Shown: in pieces, positions 1 to 11,741 of the stretch
How positions within the stretch are numbered: the first letter of the stretch is position 1
Layout of the letters: the number at the start of each line of letters is the position of its first letter
Origin: Adiantum capillus-veneris
Taxonomy: Eukaryota > Streptophyta > Polypodiopsida > Polypodiales > Pteridaceae
Assembly: GCA_014529385.2 (NCBI GenBank)
Contig: CM043968.1
Location: 26,239,013 to 26,303,012 of the forward strand
Reading direction: 5' to 3'
DNA length: 64,000 nucleotides
Notes under the pieces: generated by a model
What the model was told of the DNA's origin: nothing
The model's database searches: none
The model's input: only the letters and a program-made list of their open reading frames with translations
Program-made: the position numbers and the translations under genes

Positions 1-323
1 TTAAGGGAGGATTTCTCCCTGGCTATTATTTCCAGAGTCCAAGAGGAGAGGAGTGGATTTGTTTCAGAGGATAGTAGTGATGATGAGGCAATGGAAACAT
101 CCAACAATCCAATGGAATGCCTCCGAAGATGCTTTGAGAAAGCTGAAAAATACAAGGAGACACTACCTGATGAAGCCACCTTCCAAGCAATAAGACAAAG
201 CCTAAGACCATCAACAAGTAAAAAAGAAGTGGAGGATTGGTTTAACCATTCAGGTCAGGGGTCAACTACATCTGTAGACCTGTGGCAGGAAAACCTCTTT
301 CTACAGGATGAGAGCTTCATGGT

Positions 324-394
<71 letters not shown>

Positions 395-849
395 TGTCAC
401 TTCTGACATGATATGTGCAGTCTTGGATTGCTGACAAGGATGACTTCCTTCGACGGCGGACTCGAGAGTATCATGGAAGGGATGCGGCCCTAGCGTAGTA
501 CCTTTCAAAGCTTTGCGAGTCGCCGATAGTAGTTTTTCACAATTCCATGTCACAAGAGGGTTCAATAGCAGCTTACACATTCAAGACACTATCACGCTTC
601 TTGGGTGGACCCGTGCTGCCCAAAAGTGCAGATAAAGTCATTCTTGTGGACAAAGTGTTTGCTAGATATTGTTTTGGTTACTGCCCGGGCTATACAGGTG
701 GTCGGGCAGCGTATTACTACACCTACACAGCAATGGCACTAGCTCTTGGTAGACAAAACCCAGATGAACTTTTAGAGTATGGCAAACATCTCATGATTCG
801 TTACAAGGGTAGCGTGCCAAAAAACAAAATTGAACCTTCAAAAACTTGA
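1..849 (+). pseudogene. Partial two-exon gene of unknown function, one premature stop
   Basis: Frame 1 is open from the first base, so the 5' end lies outside the window. Exon 1 ends with ATG at 319-321, followed by a GT donor. The intron (322-420, phase 0) ends in ATGTGCAG and is mostly a (CT)n run. Exon 2 (421-849) keeps the same frame to TGA at 847-849 but has an in-frame TAG at 496-498, where one C-to-T change would explain the stop. The visible protein starts acidic (SEDSSDDEAME), then has a charged helical part and a Tyr/Gly-rich C-terminal part (ARYCFGYCPGYTGGRAAYYY). I recognise no family. It converges on the minus-strand gene at 1045-3763 with a 195-bp gap, so the two may be ORFs of one DNA transposon. 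The exon structure is inferred from splice signals and frame continuity. Confidence 0.6.
326..391. repeat. (CT)n microsatellite inside an intron
   Basis: About 33 uninterrupted CT units begin four bases after the GT donor at 322-323 and fill two thirds of the intron of the 1-849 gene. On the coding strand the run resembles a very long polypyrimidine tract upstream of the AG at 419-420. Confidence 0.95.
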
Positions 850-1044
850 TACACTTCAAGTAGCAATTGTATAAGATCATGTATGACATAAATTTTGTAC
901 AATTTCATCCACTCAGAGTATCTTTCTCCACTTGTGATTCGCATACACCATTGTCTCTCTCCACCTTCGTTGACTTTCACGAGGTCCGGAGTTGTTGTAT
1001 GCCATTGATCTTTTAACTTTTTGTTGTTGTAAATGTCTGATGGC

Positions 1045-3763
1045 TTATGCTGTTGCTGAATTTTCCAAGACTTCTTTTGCCTGCATTCGATGAATGATTC
1101 TACGATAGAACCATTCAAATAGTTCTCTCAAATTGTTAGCCTTGATTCGAGAGCCACCATGTCGTGTGTGCCTGAAATAAGAATTTCTCGCCATGTAATG
1201 AGACTTTTCCATCCCTTGGGTATTCCATATTGCCGGGTTCCCATACTTTTGTATAAAATATGGTAAATGATTGAAGATGATGTGCTGGATATGAAAACAG
1301 ATTAGTTAGAATGTTTTACACTCACATATTTGCACATAAGAGAGAATGAAATACACGATAATACCATGTAGTGAGTAATCTGGGTGTCTGTCCATGCTGT
1401 CTTGAATGATTTTTTCAGAAGGTTGAGATTCTCCTTGAACTTTTTCATATCACCTTGTGACCAGTCATCTTTGTCGCACATCAAAAATAGGATGTCTATT
1501 GATCGCCAAACCTCAGCCTTCGCATTACGAGTAGTTGGTTCTTGGTCTTTGACTACAATATGTAGCTTTTTCCAGCTCTGATACTCTACCTTGCTAACAT
1601 AAGATGTGTTATATATTTTTCCATGTTTTGTTAGCTTCGGATCTCTTGTACCTTGGGGTTTAGATAAAAACCTCCGTGCCTTCACCCCACCGATGGATGG
1701 TTTGTATGGGACATCCTTCTCAGCAGTTGATCTCTTTTCATCCCGCTGGATTTTCACATTGCCACCATGAAGCCCCATATCCGACAGTACCATTTCTAAG
1801 CACTGTAGGGCTACTTGTCGTTCTGCCGAGTTCTTAATCTTCCAAGCAAACCCGATATATAAGTAGACCAATTTCTCCACAATTCTACAAAGGGCATGCA
1901 TTGTACAAATGTGGACATTCACAAGTGGTATTTTCAAAACCGATCGAAAAGCAGGATCCTCCATGTGACGTGTTGGAGCTTTTCTCCACCACTTTGGGTC
2001 CATGACCTTTGCAGGCTTCATGCAGAACAAACACGGCGACTTTGCCATTGCACCCATTCCACAATTATGCATGCACTTTAATGTTTTGAGGTCACCTGCA
2101 AGATGCCACTGAACTTGAAAGTCTCCCCTTCCATCTAGACGTAGTACCTCTCCCTGGTTAGTCTGTCGATCAATCACCTCCGGAATATTAGTTCGATGGA
2201 ACACCCAATATAGAATCTCATGATCTTCTTTCTTTACCTGCAACACAAAATAAATGAGACTTAAGTAGATGTGAACATTTGAGCTTACCTGAGAATCTCG
2301 CTTACCTCAAACGCACCAAGCCACCATATGTTAGATTCTGATTGAACACTAAAATATAAAGGATCATCAGTGGGACACTTTGAGAGGGCTCTATTCATTA
2401 AAGTAATAGTAACACGCTCTAGCTTTTTCTCTTTAACAAGCTCACACTCATCCAGTTTTAACACAAAATGTAATACCCCTCGTGACTCTTCAAATGTGAT
2501 GTTGTAAAACTCCACGATTCTCTTCTGTAATATCCGCAGGTCCATAAAAATATTATTGAACTCATCATATGCCATGTTTGCTCCATGGCCACTGTAAGTT
2601 GCTTTAATATGAAAGGGCTGTCCAAGATAGTCTCCCTATGTCTCGTTAAGCGGAAGACTCTCTTTCCAAACACTTGAGGCTGATGGTAGAAGTTTGGATT
2701 TTATACCCTTCTTAACAAAGATGGATGAGACAGACTTTTGGATAGCCGAATATCCTCTTTTGCTTACACCAAGTGAATCAAGTGTGCCTTGTATCTCTTT
2801 TGCAGGCACTGAGTTCTCTCAAATAAAGCGGTCCACTACATTTCGTTGTAGGACCTTAAACTTCTTGTTATGTACTATATCTGCTGCCAGGCTTCTACTT
2901 ATAAGTGGCTTCAATCTCTTTTCTATATTGGCTTTGGGGTCAATGTTTTCCTTGTCAGGATAGATTGAATCTCTACATGAAGACAATGCATAAATAAATA
3001 ACAGAAAATTTTCTTCACTAACACTATTTAGGCACATGAAAACAATGCATAATAAGAAAAAACAAAAAGATTACTTAACTAAGACAATGTAGCCAACCAA
3101 GAAGTATCACCTTAATGCTCGAATTCTTGTCTTGAGACCTCCTGATGCAACCTGCAATGTTTCAAGATTGCGCAATTTCTTCTTTCGGATACGAGCACCC
3201 AAGATGGTGTCCTTCATTTGACAACTTCGCACCTTTCCTTTCAGTTCTTGTACCTCTGTTTTATGTTGCAAAATGGTAACCTGATCTGTAGAATGTAAAT
3301 GTGAAAGGCGAACAATCTCACATTGTTGAGCTTGGAGAATGCCCTTGTAAGTTTCAGCTTCTCTTGTAAGAGATTTACAATAACCCAGAAGGCCCTTTTC
3401 TCCATCATCAGCAAAGGTCAATAAGCTTGTAGGATTGACAAACGGTGGAGACGCATTAGTCATTGGATTCTTAGGGTAGAGAGAGCCTCTCATCCAGATA
3501 TCTATGTGTTTAGCTCCCTGAGCTCTGAGCGTGTCTATGGAAGCGGGAGGTATATGTGTGTTTGTTTTACTACGCTTAATCAATGGTTGGTACTCATTGT
3601 CCAAATCAATGTGAAGGTGATATTTGGCTCGTTTCCGGGTAACATTTGTGCCATTTGAGGAGTGCGCCATTAGCCAAATGTGCAGGTTTAATGGAAAGTG
3701 AATAGTGGCTGCGCCTTCGTCCCTCCATGTTAGCCTCATTCCCTCCATATTGACGAGGTTCAT
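1045..3763 (-). pseudogene. Four-exon gene of unknown function (transposase-like Cys/His protein?), two premature stops
   Basis: Reading the minus strand, four exons join in phase: 3763-3111, 2972-2306, 2237-1365 and 1284-1045 (TAA). The introns are 138, 68 and 80 bp, each GT..AG, giving about 810 codons. In-frame TGA (2819-2821) and TAG (near 2640) break exon 2; both are one C-to-T change from Arg and Gln codons. The N-terminal exon is basic with a probable coiled coil (residues about 130-210). Exon 3 has the cluster CMHNCGMGAMAKSPCLFC (C-X3-C-X9-C-X2-C), then HICTMHALC (H-X-C-X2-H-X3-C), probably binding zinc. Exon 4 has the block KYGNPAIWNTQGMEKSHYM. Cys clusters after a G-D-L-K-T-L stretch recall RNase-H-fold transposase-derived proteins, but I cannot name the family. 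A second minus-strand frame (1118-801) stays open past exon 4 and may be a frameshifted C-terminus. Confidence 0.62.
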
Positions 3764-4188
3764 TCAATGCAACTGAAAAGAGGATTATCCCTCAATCACT
3801 ACGAACGAATGTTCAGAAGAGTAAGGAATCTACTTAAAGTACACTTTTTGAACTTTTACTATGAAAGAACCAGCTCTATTATTTGCCATTTTTTCTAGAG
3901 AGAGAGTGCAAAAAATACATTTTCTTAGAAGGCCCTCCAAATGACCTCCGAAATTCCCTAATGATTCTGCCCTTCCAAAAGCAATAAAGAGTGGTAGTCT
4001 TAAGTTCCAAAACAGGATTAGTTCTCAAGACTAAGGTCAACTAAAGCAAAAAAAAAAAAAAAGCTTATTTGCTAGGGCAACAAGAAAAGCAGATCATCGC
4101 AATTATTATGTACCAATCATCACGATTATTAACAAGCCTTATCTCCCTCTCCAACCCCTGATGCGGCAATAGGCAAGCTAGACTCAGA

Positions 4189-4191
<3 letters not shown>
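3764..4191. other. Intergenic stretch, no gene seen
   Basis: Mixed-composition DNA with a short A-tract near 4050-4063 and no coding-like frame. It leads into the long CT microsatellite and may hold the promoter of the minus-strand gene, but I see no convincing TATA box. Confidence 0.5.

Positions 4192-4275
<84 letters not shown>
4192..4275. repeat. (CT)n microsatellite, about 42 units
   Basis: Uninterrupted CT dinucleotides between the minus-strand gene and the LINE 5' region. The GA-rich frame on the other strand (Arg-Glu repeats) is a shadow and not a protein. Confidence 0.97.
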
Positions 4276-4277
<2 letters not shown>

Positions 4278-4616
4278 GTCTGCAAGTTCACCAGACCTAG
4301 CAGGCAAGCAGCATCCGTCTTAAGGTTTCTCTTAGTTTAAGGTTTCACCGGAAATGAAACAATGAAGGTTTAAGGTTTACAGCTGAATCTACTCCCCTTT
4401 GTTGAGCAAATCAAGCTCGCAGTGATGGCCACCCATTTCATTCCTGTCCGTGAATCCTCATCCCCTTCGAGGGTTATCAACCTTATCTTCAATGCATCCT
4501 ATATTCAACGCTCTCTTTTCTTCATATCCCCTCCAATAGGGGTCGATTTCTCGGGCTGGTAGACCCCTCGTCCCCCTCTTTAGTGCTGAGGGTTGTGTTC
4601 CGGCCCGGTGTTAAGA

Positions 4617-6200
4617 ATGGAATCGAAAGCCTTGCCCATGGAAGAGGACATCATCATGTTCTCGCAAAGGCTTGCAACCGCAAAAATGGTGGCAAGTGAT
4701 GGATCAGCTCCAATGGACAAAGGGAAAGGGACATATTTGCAACTGTCAAGAATGATGACAAGATGAAGAATGAGTCTCCCACAAGGGGTCCCGGCTCAGT
4801 CAATCAAAAATAATTTCTTGGAAGATAAGATCCTCTTGGTGAAAGAAAAAGGAAATGAGCTACCCCAAACTGCTCAAGAATTCAACTTTAAGGTGAAGAC
4901 CCTCAAGGCGGGTGTGCCCCAGGGACAGATTGATATGAATGTGAACAAGGAATCCACGGACTGTGTTGCTCTTAAACCAGGCATCTCGTTCGCAAGTATC
5001 TTGAAGAGTCCGAATCACAAAGACTGCACTAAAGTCATAGTTGAGACATCAAGCGAGGGGGGCCATGAAAAATTGAATAACGTTAAAGCTATGCTCAAAC
5101 ATGAGATGAAAGAAGTAAACTGCTATAGTTAGAATGTGGCCCAACCAGTAACAAAAGAACTTGCTCCCAAGTTGAAGGCGGTGAGCTTCTTTAAGAAGGG
5201 CTGGCTGATCGAGCCTATAGTGCTCTAAAGAAGTATATGTCATAGCAAGTGGAGGTTGAAGAGGCTATCACTTTTATTAAAAAGCAGCTAGCCATGCAGG
5301 CTAAGCTTATGCTCGTGTTTGGCCTCAGTGGGAGAGTCTCTAATAGATTTGAACTGATCCAATGGATCCAAGGACCACAAATTCTTGGTCATGGGGGGGC
5401 AATTGAAAACACCAATTGCCTAGCCAAGGGCTTTTGCTCAATTAGATTCAAGGAGGTATCCGACATGTCAAAGATCCTAGAAAAAGGCCCCCTTATATTT
5501 AATAGGACCACTGTGTGTGTGGTGCCATGGGAACCAATATTTGATTCATCGAAGTCTCTCTAGGGGATTCATCCTTTCTGGATCAAGTTCGCAGGTTTGC
5601 CTAGCTAGCTATGGGATAACATCAAGTTACTTGCCAGTTAGCTTGGAACCCCCTTGTTTGTCCCTAACAAGAGGGTCTTAGTAGATTCTATAACTGATTG
5701 TGTATAGGTTGGAATAGCTCTAGGACACCACCTAAGAGCATGGTGATCAATGTCAGAGCTAGGCTTATTACTATTCCACTCAAATTCGGGATGTACTTTG
5801 GGGCGTGCTTTGAATGTAATCAGTTTGGGCACTTCACCAAGGATTGCCCCATGAATATTAATGGAAATCCAATTCTACCATGCAAGATGCCAGTGTAGGG
5901 CGACAACCATGCCCCTGTGAAGGAAGCAATTGTGGAAGACAAGGAGAAACAAACAAAGAGTAATGTGAGGACATGAGTAGAGGAGGAAAAAGAGGATATG
6001 ATGTGCGATAAGGAAGCCACTAAATTGAAAGAGCAGTGTGTGGGAAATCGGAGCCGCACACTGCAATTCCTTGAAGGCCCATGATGTTAAGCCGATTTTT
6101 TTCCATGCTTCAACACCAAAACTTCTGACAGTGACAACTTCGTTGGTTGTGCAAGTCCCATGTCTAAAGAGGATCCAAAGGGTGAAGGTAGCAGCAAGAG
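4617..6200 (+). pseudogene. LINE ORF1: gag-like nucleic-acid-binding protein
   Basis: ATG at 4617 opens a frame that continues, after an in-frame TGA near 4762, through 5132. A frameshift follows, then 5249-5563 resembles the DUF4283-type domain of plant LINE ORF1 (a GGAIENTNCLAKGFCSIRF-like core and a PLIFNRTTVCVVPWEP tail). Next come an HPFWIKFAGLP block and a zinc knuckle, CFECNQFGHFTKDC (CX2CX4HX4C), at about 5807-5850. In-frame TAG codons at 5561, 5606, 5639 and 5705 all sit where CAG would restore an open frame. A further frameshift lies near 5735. The product would bind LINE RNA in the retrotransposition particle. The end is uncertain because the tail overlaps the start of ORF2 in other frames. 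Confidence 0.75.
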
Positions 6201-6386
6201 AATCTGCATCATTGAAGGATATTGGAGCCTTGGAAGGGACTTGTGCACTCACACTCCACAATCCCTTCAAAGCGCTTCAGACGAAGGATCCCCAGGTAGA
6301 TGGAGATCCCCCTGACTCTCCTAGATCCCAGAAGGTAGAAACGGGGCACGGAGCAGATGTTGAAGAATTCGCCCAAGTCTATCCCA

Positions 6387-9300
6387 ATGATGGAATCTCT
6401 AGTTATCCAATCATGGAACGTGAAAGGATTGAAGACCCAGAAGAAGAACACCCTCTTATGGGAGGAAGTTAGAAAGTATAAGGAAGTTAATTGTTGGGGC
6501 ATCCAAGAACATCATCTGGATGCTCACAGTAAAAGAAATTAGACAATGGAAAAGGAGTTGGTGTTCTATGGAGAGGGAGTGGAAAGGTTCAATAGCATCC
6601 TCTCTATTGTGGATAGGGATCTAGAGCCCATTGCGGTCCTAAATCACCCTTTTGGGAGGGTCCTAGGAGTGAGAATCAGTTGGGCATGTCAATATATCAC
6701 CATAATAAACATGTATAGCCTTTGCAATGCTAAAGATAGAGCCTAATTGTGGATACATTTTAGGGATACCCCTATTGAAGGAGAGTGGCAACTGATAGGT
6801 TACTTTAATATGGTGGAGAAGAGCAACAATAAATAGGCTTAGCAATTCTATTGAATAGGTTCCAATAAAGATAAATGGCTGGGTCTGTGTGAGAAATGGT
6901 CTATAACGGACCTATGGGAGGTGGGTCCTTGGAATAGCATGCCCGGCTTCACGTGCACAAGCCTACAGTATGCCTGCACGGCTTCCCGGTTTGACAACTG
7001 CTACTACTCTCACCAAGCTGACTGGATCCCGTTGCTATTTGAGATGAAGGTGCTGCCAACGACGAGCATATTGGATGATATACCTCTACACTTAAAACTT
7101 AGGAAAGCCAAGGGGTTAGGCAGGCCGCCAGAGGGAGTAATAAGTTTCTTGTAACTGGGGCACACTATTCAAAGGCCCTCTGTTTAGAAGGCTTACCATG
7201 AAAGTTGTGAGTAAATCAATGAAGACATCAATCTTGAGAAACCTAAAGCTTGGGACTTCTTTGCTCAAAATATACAAAAAGAAATCAAAATCTCGGGCCC
7301 TAGAATAAAAAAGCCTAGGATGAGCATTGGAAGCAGCTCAAAGAGGATGTCACTAGTCTAACTTCCAAAAAATCTGCTGGGATGGCCTTCGAAGAACAAC
7401 ACAAGAGGTGGCTGGAAGCTAAAGCCAACCTTGTTGAGCAGCATCTTGAGGAGGTTAGGAGGGTGAGGTTGATATCCACGAAGACCTTCCTCCAGCCAGA
7501 GGTTGCTAATCAAGCACATTTCTTAGGGCCTTGAAAGTCAAGAAGAGATGAGGCTCCATCCGTTCGCTCAGAGATGAGAATGGGAATGCTACACAGGACC
7601 AAGACGGAATGGCTAGGATGATGCTTGATCATCTAAGAAAAATTATTGGCTAGCCAAAGAATCTCTCTCAAGAAGTGGAAGAAGCCAAAGCGACCTTTCT
7701 TGAGAGTGTTAATAGAAAAATTCCCCAACCTGAAGCCAATCATCTTGAGATGGCACTTTCTAAAGAGGAATGCTCGCTTGCATTGCAAGCTCTTGGCAAG
7801 GATAAGTCCCCTAGGTAGGATGGCATCACCAAAAAGTTCTTCAAGGAGTTTTGGGTAGAATGAAAGTCCCAATTACGTATATGGCTAACCAAGCATTTTC
7901 CAATGGGTCGTTGGGATCCCAGTGTGAAAAGAGACGGTATAAAGCCTATCCCAAAACAGGTTTCTCGCATCTTAAGTACCAGCATCCCATAACTATGATG
8001 TCTATGGCATACAAAATCATTGCCAAGGCAGTCACTCTTAGAATTGCCCCCTCGTAGACATAGTCATCTCTCCTCATCAACATGGGTTTATCAAAGTAAG
8101 ATCAATTTATGACAATATCTTGACGGCAATGGTGGCCATTGAGTACGAAGCCTTCAAAAAACACGAGTGTATTTTGCTTCAGCTAGACCTGGACAAGGCT
8201 TATGATAGGATTATGTGGTCCTTTATTGAAGATGTCATGAAATCACTAGGCTTTTGGCCTCGCCTCTGTCGACTTATACACACTCTGAGTGTTGGTAGCC
8301 AATATAAGCTCCTATTCAATGATAAAATTGTGGGCTCCTTTGAAGCCAACAGGTTTATCAAGCAAGGGTGCCCCCTTGAACCTCTTCTATTTGCTATAGG
8401 GTTGCATCCTCTAATTACACTGCTCAAAGCTGCTGCTGAGCGACAATAAATACAAGGTTTAACTTTTCCCGACAATGACCAGCTTCTGAACAAGATGTTT
8501 ACTGATGACTCCCTCTTCTTTTTGAAAGCGTGTCCTTAAGAACTCAGGAAGGCCCTTCAGATTAGGCAGATATTTGTGGTGGCTTTGAGATCGAAGTGTA
8601 GGATTGAGAAATCTAGATTGATCTCTCTGTCAGAAAACAATACATTTGATTCATTGGTCTGGTGAGGGGAGCCTATGTCGAAAGGAAGGATATTTTGGCA
8701 TCTGGGCACCCTCTTTGGGGTGGACGTTACAGACAATCAAAGGTTCTAGTGGATCCTGGAGAAGATGCAAAAAAAATGAGAAGATGGGAGTTTGTGTCGC
8801 TTCCTTTCTAGAGTCGAGTTAGAGTTTTCAACTCATTTATGCTTCCCTATATTTCCTTAATGAGCCTCCTTCTCAAAATAGCCAAATGTAACTAGAAGGA
8901 GTTCTTGAAACTTGTTAAAAGATTCTTATGAAGGAACATCACTAAAGCCTTGTCCTCGGGGCAACAGGAAAAGTGGGAAGGTATCGCACAACCGTTGGTC
9001 CAAGAAGGCCTTGGAATCCTCAACCTTGCGATTCATGTTGAGGCCCTCTGTGCCAAGTTTCTCTTGGGCTCTCATGACCAAGGATATGATAGACAAGGAA
9101 AACTCTTCTCTAATGGTGGTCAATGGAAAGGGATCAAGGTGCATGACAAGCTATTAGATCGGCGTGGTTTAGCATGAGTTTGGGTGGCATTAAAGGTACT
9201 GAAATGCGTCAAATTAACCAGATACTTCTAGAACTCCACCTATCACTGGTCCCCTTGGTTGTCTAAAGCTGTTGGTGTGAACCCCTATTGGAGGGAAACT

Positions 9301-10141
9301 ACAAGAAGGATCAACAATGAAGGAATCCAATGGTTGAGTCACTTATGGGATAGAAATAGCAAGGGCTAGAAATCCGTTGACCATGTGGCAGCCCACCAGT
9401 TTCAACTCAATGACACCAAGAAGCTGGGTTAACATAGTAGAAGAAGTCTTGGTTAGTATTGTGATGCCAATCCTGTGAATCTAATTTTGAGTGGAAAGCT
9501 TGGAAATGGCCTTTCAATATCCATTTCTTCAAAACTCATACCAAGGGCATTTACAAGTGTTAATACATGAGGCAGATTGGTTTGCCCCATTGAACAAGCA
9601 ATGGAAGAAGCAATGGATGGAGGCTAGATGGGTAGAGGTCACAAAGAACATCCAGAATCCACATTGGCCTAGTTTTATGAAGCTATTTCTGTGGAAGGTA
9701 CTTTGGGGGGCCTTGCCGACACGCGTCAAGATACAAGCACGCGGTATCCAATCCGATAGATGTTCAGGGTGCAAATTGGCTAGTGAAGACCTTGCCCACC
9801 TAATTATAAAATGTTTGACTATTGGAGGCCTAGGAAGAAAAGTGTGCAAATGGATACAAAGAATGTGGAAGATATGGTTTTTCAAGAAGGATTTGTGTCT
9901 CAATGGGAAATAGTTTGAAAGTTTGGCACTGCTTATCTGCACTCAAATTGTCATATATTGTTTCTTCATCAATATTTGGAAGGCCAGGGATAGCCGCGTA
10001 TTCCATAGCGACTTCTTTGTGGCTACCTTCTCAAAGATTGTACAAGAAAGTAAGGAGATAACATGTGTGGTAAGTAAAAGGTATAACTCAGATGATTGGA
10101 TTAGGGCAACTCTCACCATCCGATCGAGCCGTGCTATCTAA
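6387..10141 (+). pseudogene. LINE ORF2: endonuclease-reverse transcriptase, broken
   Basis: Starts at ATG 6387 or 6390, in front of an SWNVKGLK motif and WGIQEHHL, the N-terminal part of an APE-like endonuclease. In-frame stops lie at 6540 and 6744. The GDFN catalytic box reads IGYFNM, so its Asp is lost. The reverse transcriptase is clearest at 8120-8530: LDLDKAYDRIMW, IKQGCPLEPLLFAIG, then FTDDSLFF near 8500 as the F(A/T)DD catalytic box. The zf-RVT-like region (9491-9913) shows FMKLFLWKVLWGALPTR and CSGCKLASEDLAHLIIKC. Coding signal ends about 10141. The family nicks target DNA and copies its RNA there (target-primed reverse transcription); this copy cannot. Confidence 0.82.
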
Positions 10142-10268
10142 GGGATTGTAACGTTACTCTACCAGGTATTTTTGACTAAGCTTTGATGTAACCTTCTGTC
10201 CCTCAAGGCTCGGCATGAGCTTGAGGCTGCTTTGTAATTCTCTTTATGACATTATAATACAACACCCA

Positions 10269-10282
10269 CTCACAATTGTGAG
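10269..10282. repeat. 14-bp perfect palindrome at the LINE 3' end
   Basis: CTCACAATTGTGAG is followed directly by a T8 run and AAAA. It lies in the terminal 25 bases of the element and may form a small hairpin in the LINE RNA 3' end, where the reverse transcriptase of this group recognises its template. Confidence 0.7.
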
Positions 10283-10290
10283 TTTTTTTT

Positions 10291-10594
10291 AAAAGGCTAG
10301 CATAGTGTGAAGAGATGAACGCTTAGAGAATTTGATGTAATATAAAGGTTTCTTTGTAAATGGAGTGGGTTCTAAAAATTTGGTTCAACAATAGAAATAC
10401 AATTGGATTTAATGTATGTGCTCCACTAAAGTGCTACCAACTCGAGAAGTACAAACTAGATAAGCCACAAAGTTTTTAAAGATGAAGACCCATAAATATT
10501 GCTACACTGTGTAATTATCAAACTTTTCATGTCTAAGAGTAGAGTTGTGAAAATATTAGGGCTCATATATATACATGTATACATATATATTACA

Positions 10595-10642
<48 letters not shown>

Positions 10643-10719
10643 GTCACTTCATCTAACTATAACTGCTTCATCCAGCTACACAACAAGCATATAATTCTAC
10701 AAGAAAAGCACCTTTCAGA
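10291..10719. other. AT-rich spacer with microsatellite, no gene
   Basis: AT-rich DNA separates the LINE terminus from a Gypsy fragment. It contains an alternating AT/CA purine-pyrimidine segment at about 10565-10639 and no coding-like frame. Confidence 0.5.
10592..10639. repeat. (CA)n microsatellite
   Basis: About 22 CA units, preceded by TATATATACATGTATACATA. The whole tract is alternating purine-pyrimidine. Confidence 0.95.
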
Positions 10720-11361
10720 ATGATTGAGGAAAGACCTAAAAGTCCCTTTCTACTCAAAGTACATGGGAAGATCTTCACTGTCAATGAGTATAGCCGCGAT
10801 CTACAAGAATCTTTTCAAAAGATTAAGGAGGCTATATCCATTTCTCAACAAAGGCAAAAAGCTATTGTTGACAAGCATAGAAGAGCCTTAACATTCAAAG
10901 AAAATGATTGGGTCTTACTTAAGTTCTACAAGGCTCGATTGAGGCAAACGACGGGCAAAAACCCTACGGGCCATCAAAAGTATTATGCAAAATTAGCAAA
11001 AAGATACTATGGTCCTTTCCAAATCTTGAAGCTCGTCAATGAGATGGCTTATCAACTCAAGTTGCCAAATCATTGTCTCATAGTATCTATGGTCCATAGC
11101 TTTTTTTTTCCATAGTATCTTTTCAAGTTGCCCAACCATTGGCTCATACACAATGCTTTTCATGAGAGCCTACTTAAGCGCTACAAAGGACAACCACCAA
11201 GTGAACCAATTATTGATGACCCTCCCAAAATCCAAGACCAAGAACAGGTGCTACAACCCGAAGCTATCCTTCAGCATGAAGACAAGGTACTACGACATGG
11301 TAAGATTACTCTTTTGAATATGCTAGATGGATGCAAGGAATACATCTTAAGGATAGTGTGA
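10720..11361 (+). pseudogene. Ty3/Gypsy pol 3' fragment: integrase C-terminus and chromodomain-like tail (G0)
   Basis: The first ORF (10720-11115) matches the C-terminal region of chromovirus integrase: QQRQKAIVDKHRRALTFKEN, then WVLLKF and YYGPFQILKLVNEMAYQLKL. The second (11128-11361) starts by repeating the PNHWLIHNAFHESLLKRYKG stretch, then has DPPKIQDQEQVLQPEAILQH, the linker leading into a chromodomain. The LP(N/K)..LIH segment occurs twice (about 11060-11105 and 11125-11160), an apparent short duplication with frame slip. Everything upstream in pol is absent. A polypurine tract and probable LTR follow at 11742-11755, so this is the 3' remnant of one Gypsy element. Confidence 0.75.
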
Positions 11362-11741
11362 GCCTTGTCAATGCTTACAATGATACATTAGAGTAGGCAA
11401 ATATACAAATTTCTTTTAAATGACCAATGTTTTGGTCTTATAAGACTAATTCTCTTTTTATTGTGCACACATTTAAATAATATGCATGCTTAGCATCATG
11501 TTTGTGATGATGACGTCTCTCAAACACCAAGTAGAATTTGTCACTCTACTTTGGGAGAATGAAATGGACTAAAGATCAGACATGCTTGCAGCAGCTATGG
11601 ATTCCAAGCACTAAATGGATTAGTCATCCATCTTGGAATGATGTCCTAGGGTAAAAAGGAATCCCCTACCCTCTAAGGAAGATTGACTAATGACTAAGGA
11701 TTTATCTCTTCTACCTCATAGTCGAGGACGACTATGATTTC

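Larger units (their letters stand above)
4290..10290 (+). mobile_element. L1-type non-LTR retrotransposon (LINE), decayed
   Basis: About 6 kb holding, in order, a 5' leader, a gag-like ORF1 with one CCHC knuckle, an endonuclease motif region, a reverse transcriptase with a TDD box, and a zf-RVT-like C-terminal region. This is the plant L1 order. No LTRs flank it. The 3' end lies just after a 14-bp palindrome and a T-run near 10290. The 5' boundary is approximate, and no target-site duplication was found by eye. Stops and frameshifts throughout both ORFs make it non-functional. Confidence 0.82.

Noticed and set aside
255-437. Arg-Glu repeat proteins on the minus strand over CT tracts (also 317-580, 4065-4307, 14971-15171, 16881-17102, 60432-60620)
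   Set aside because: They are translations of dinucleotide repeats with no conserved flanking sequence.
2694-2963. Plus-strand 89-residue frame with hydrophobic stretches
   Set aside because: Antisense shadow of exon 2 of the minus-strand gene, whose frame and splice sites are better supported.
5049-6270. Several minus-strand frames opposite the LINE
   Set aside because: Antisense to gag-like ORF1 with its zinc knuckle; no domain on the minus strand.
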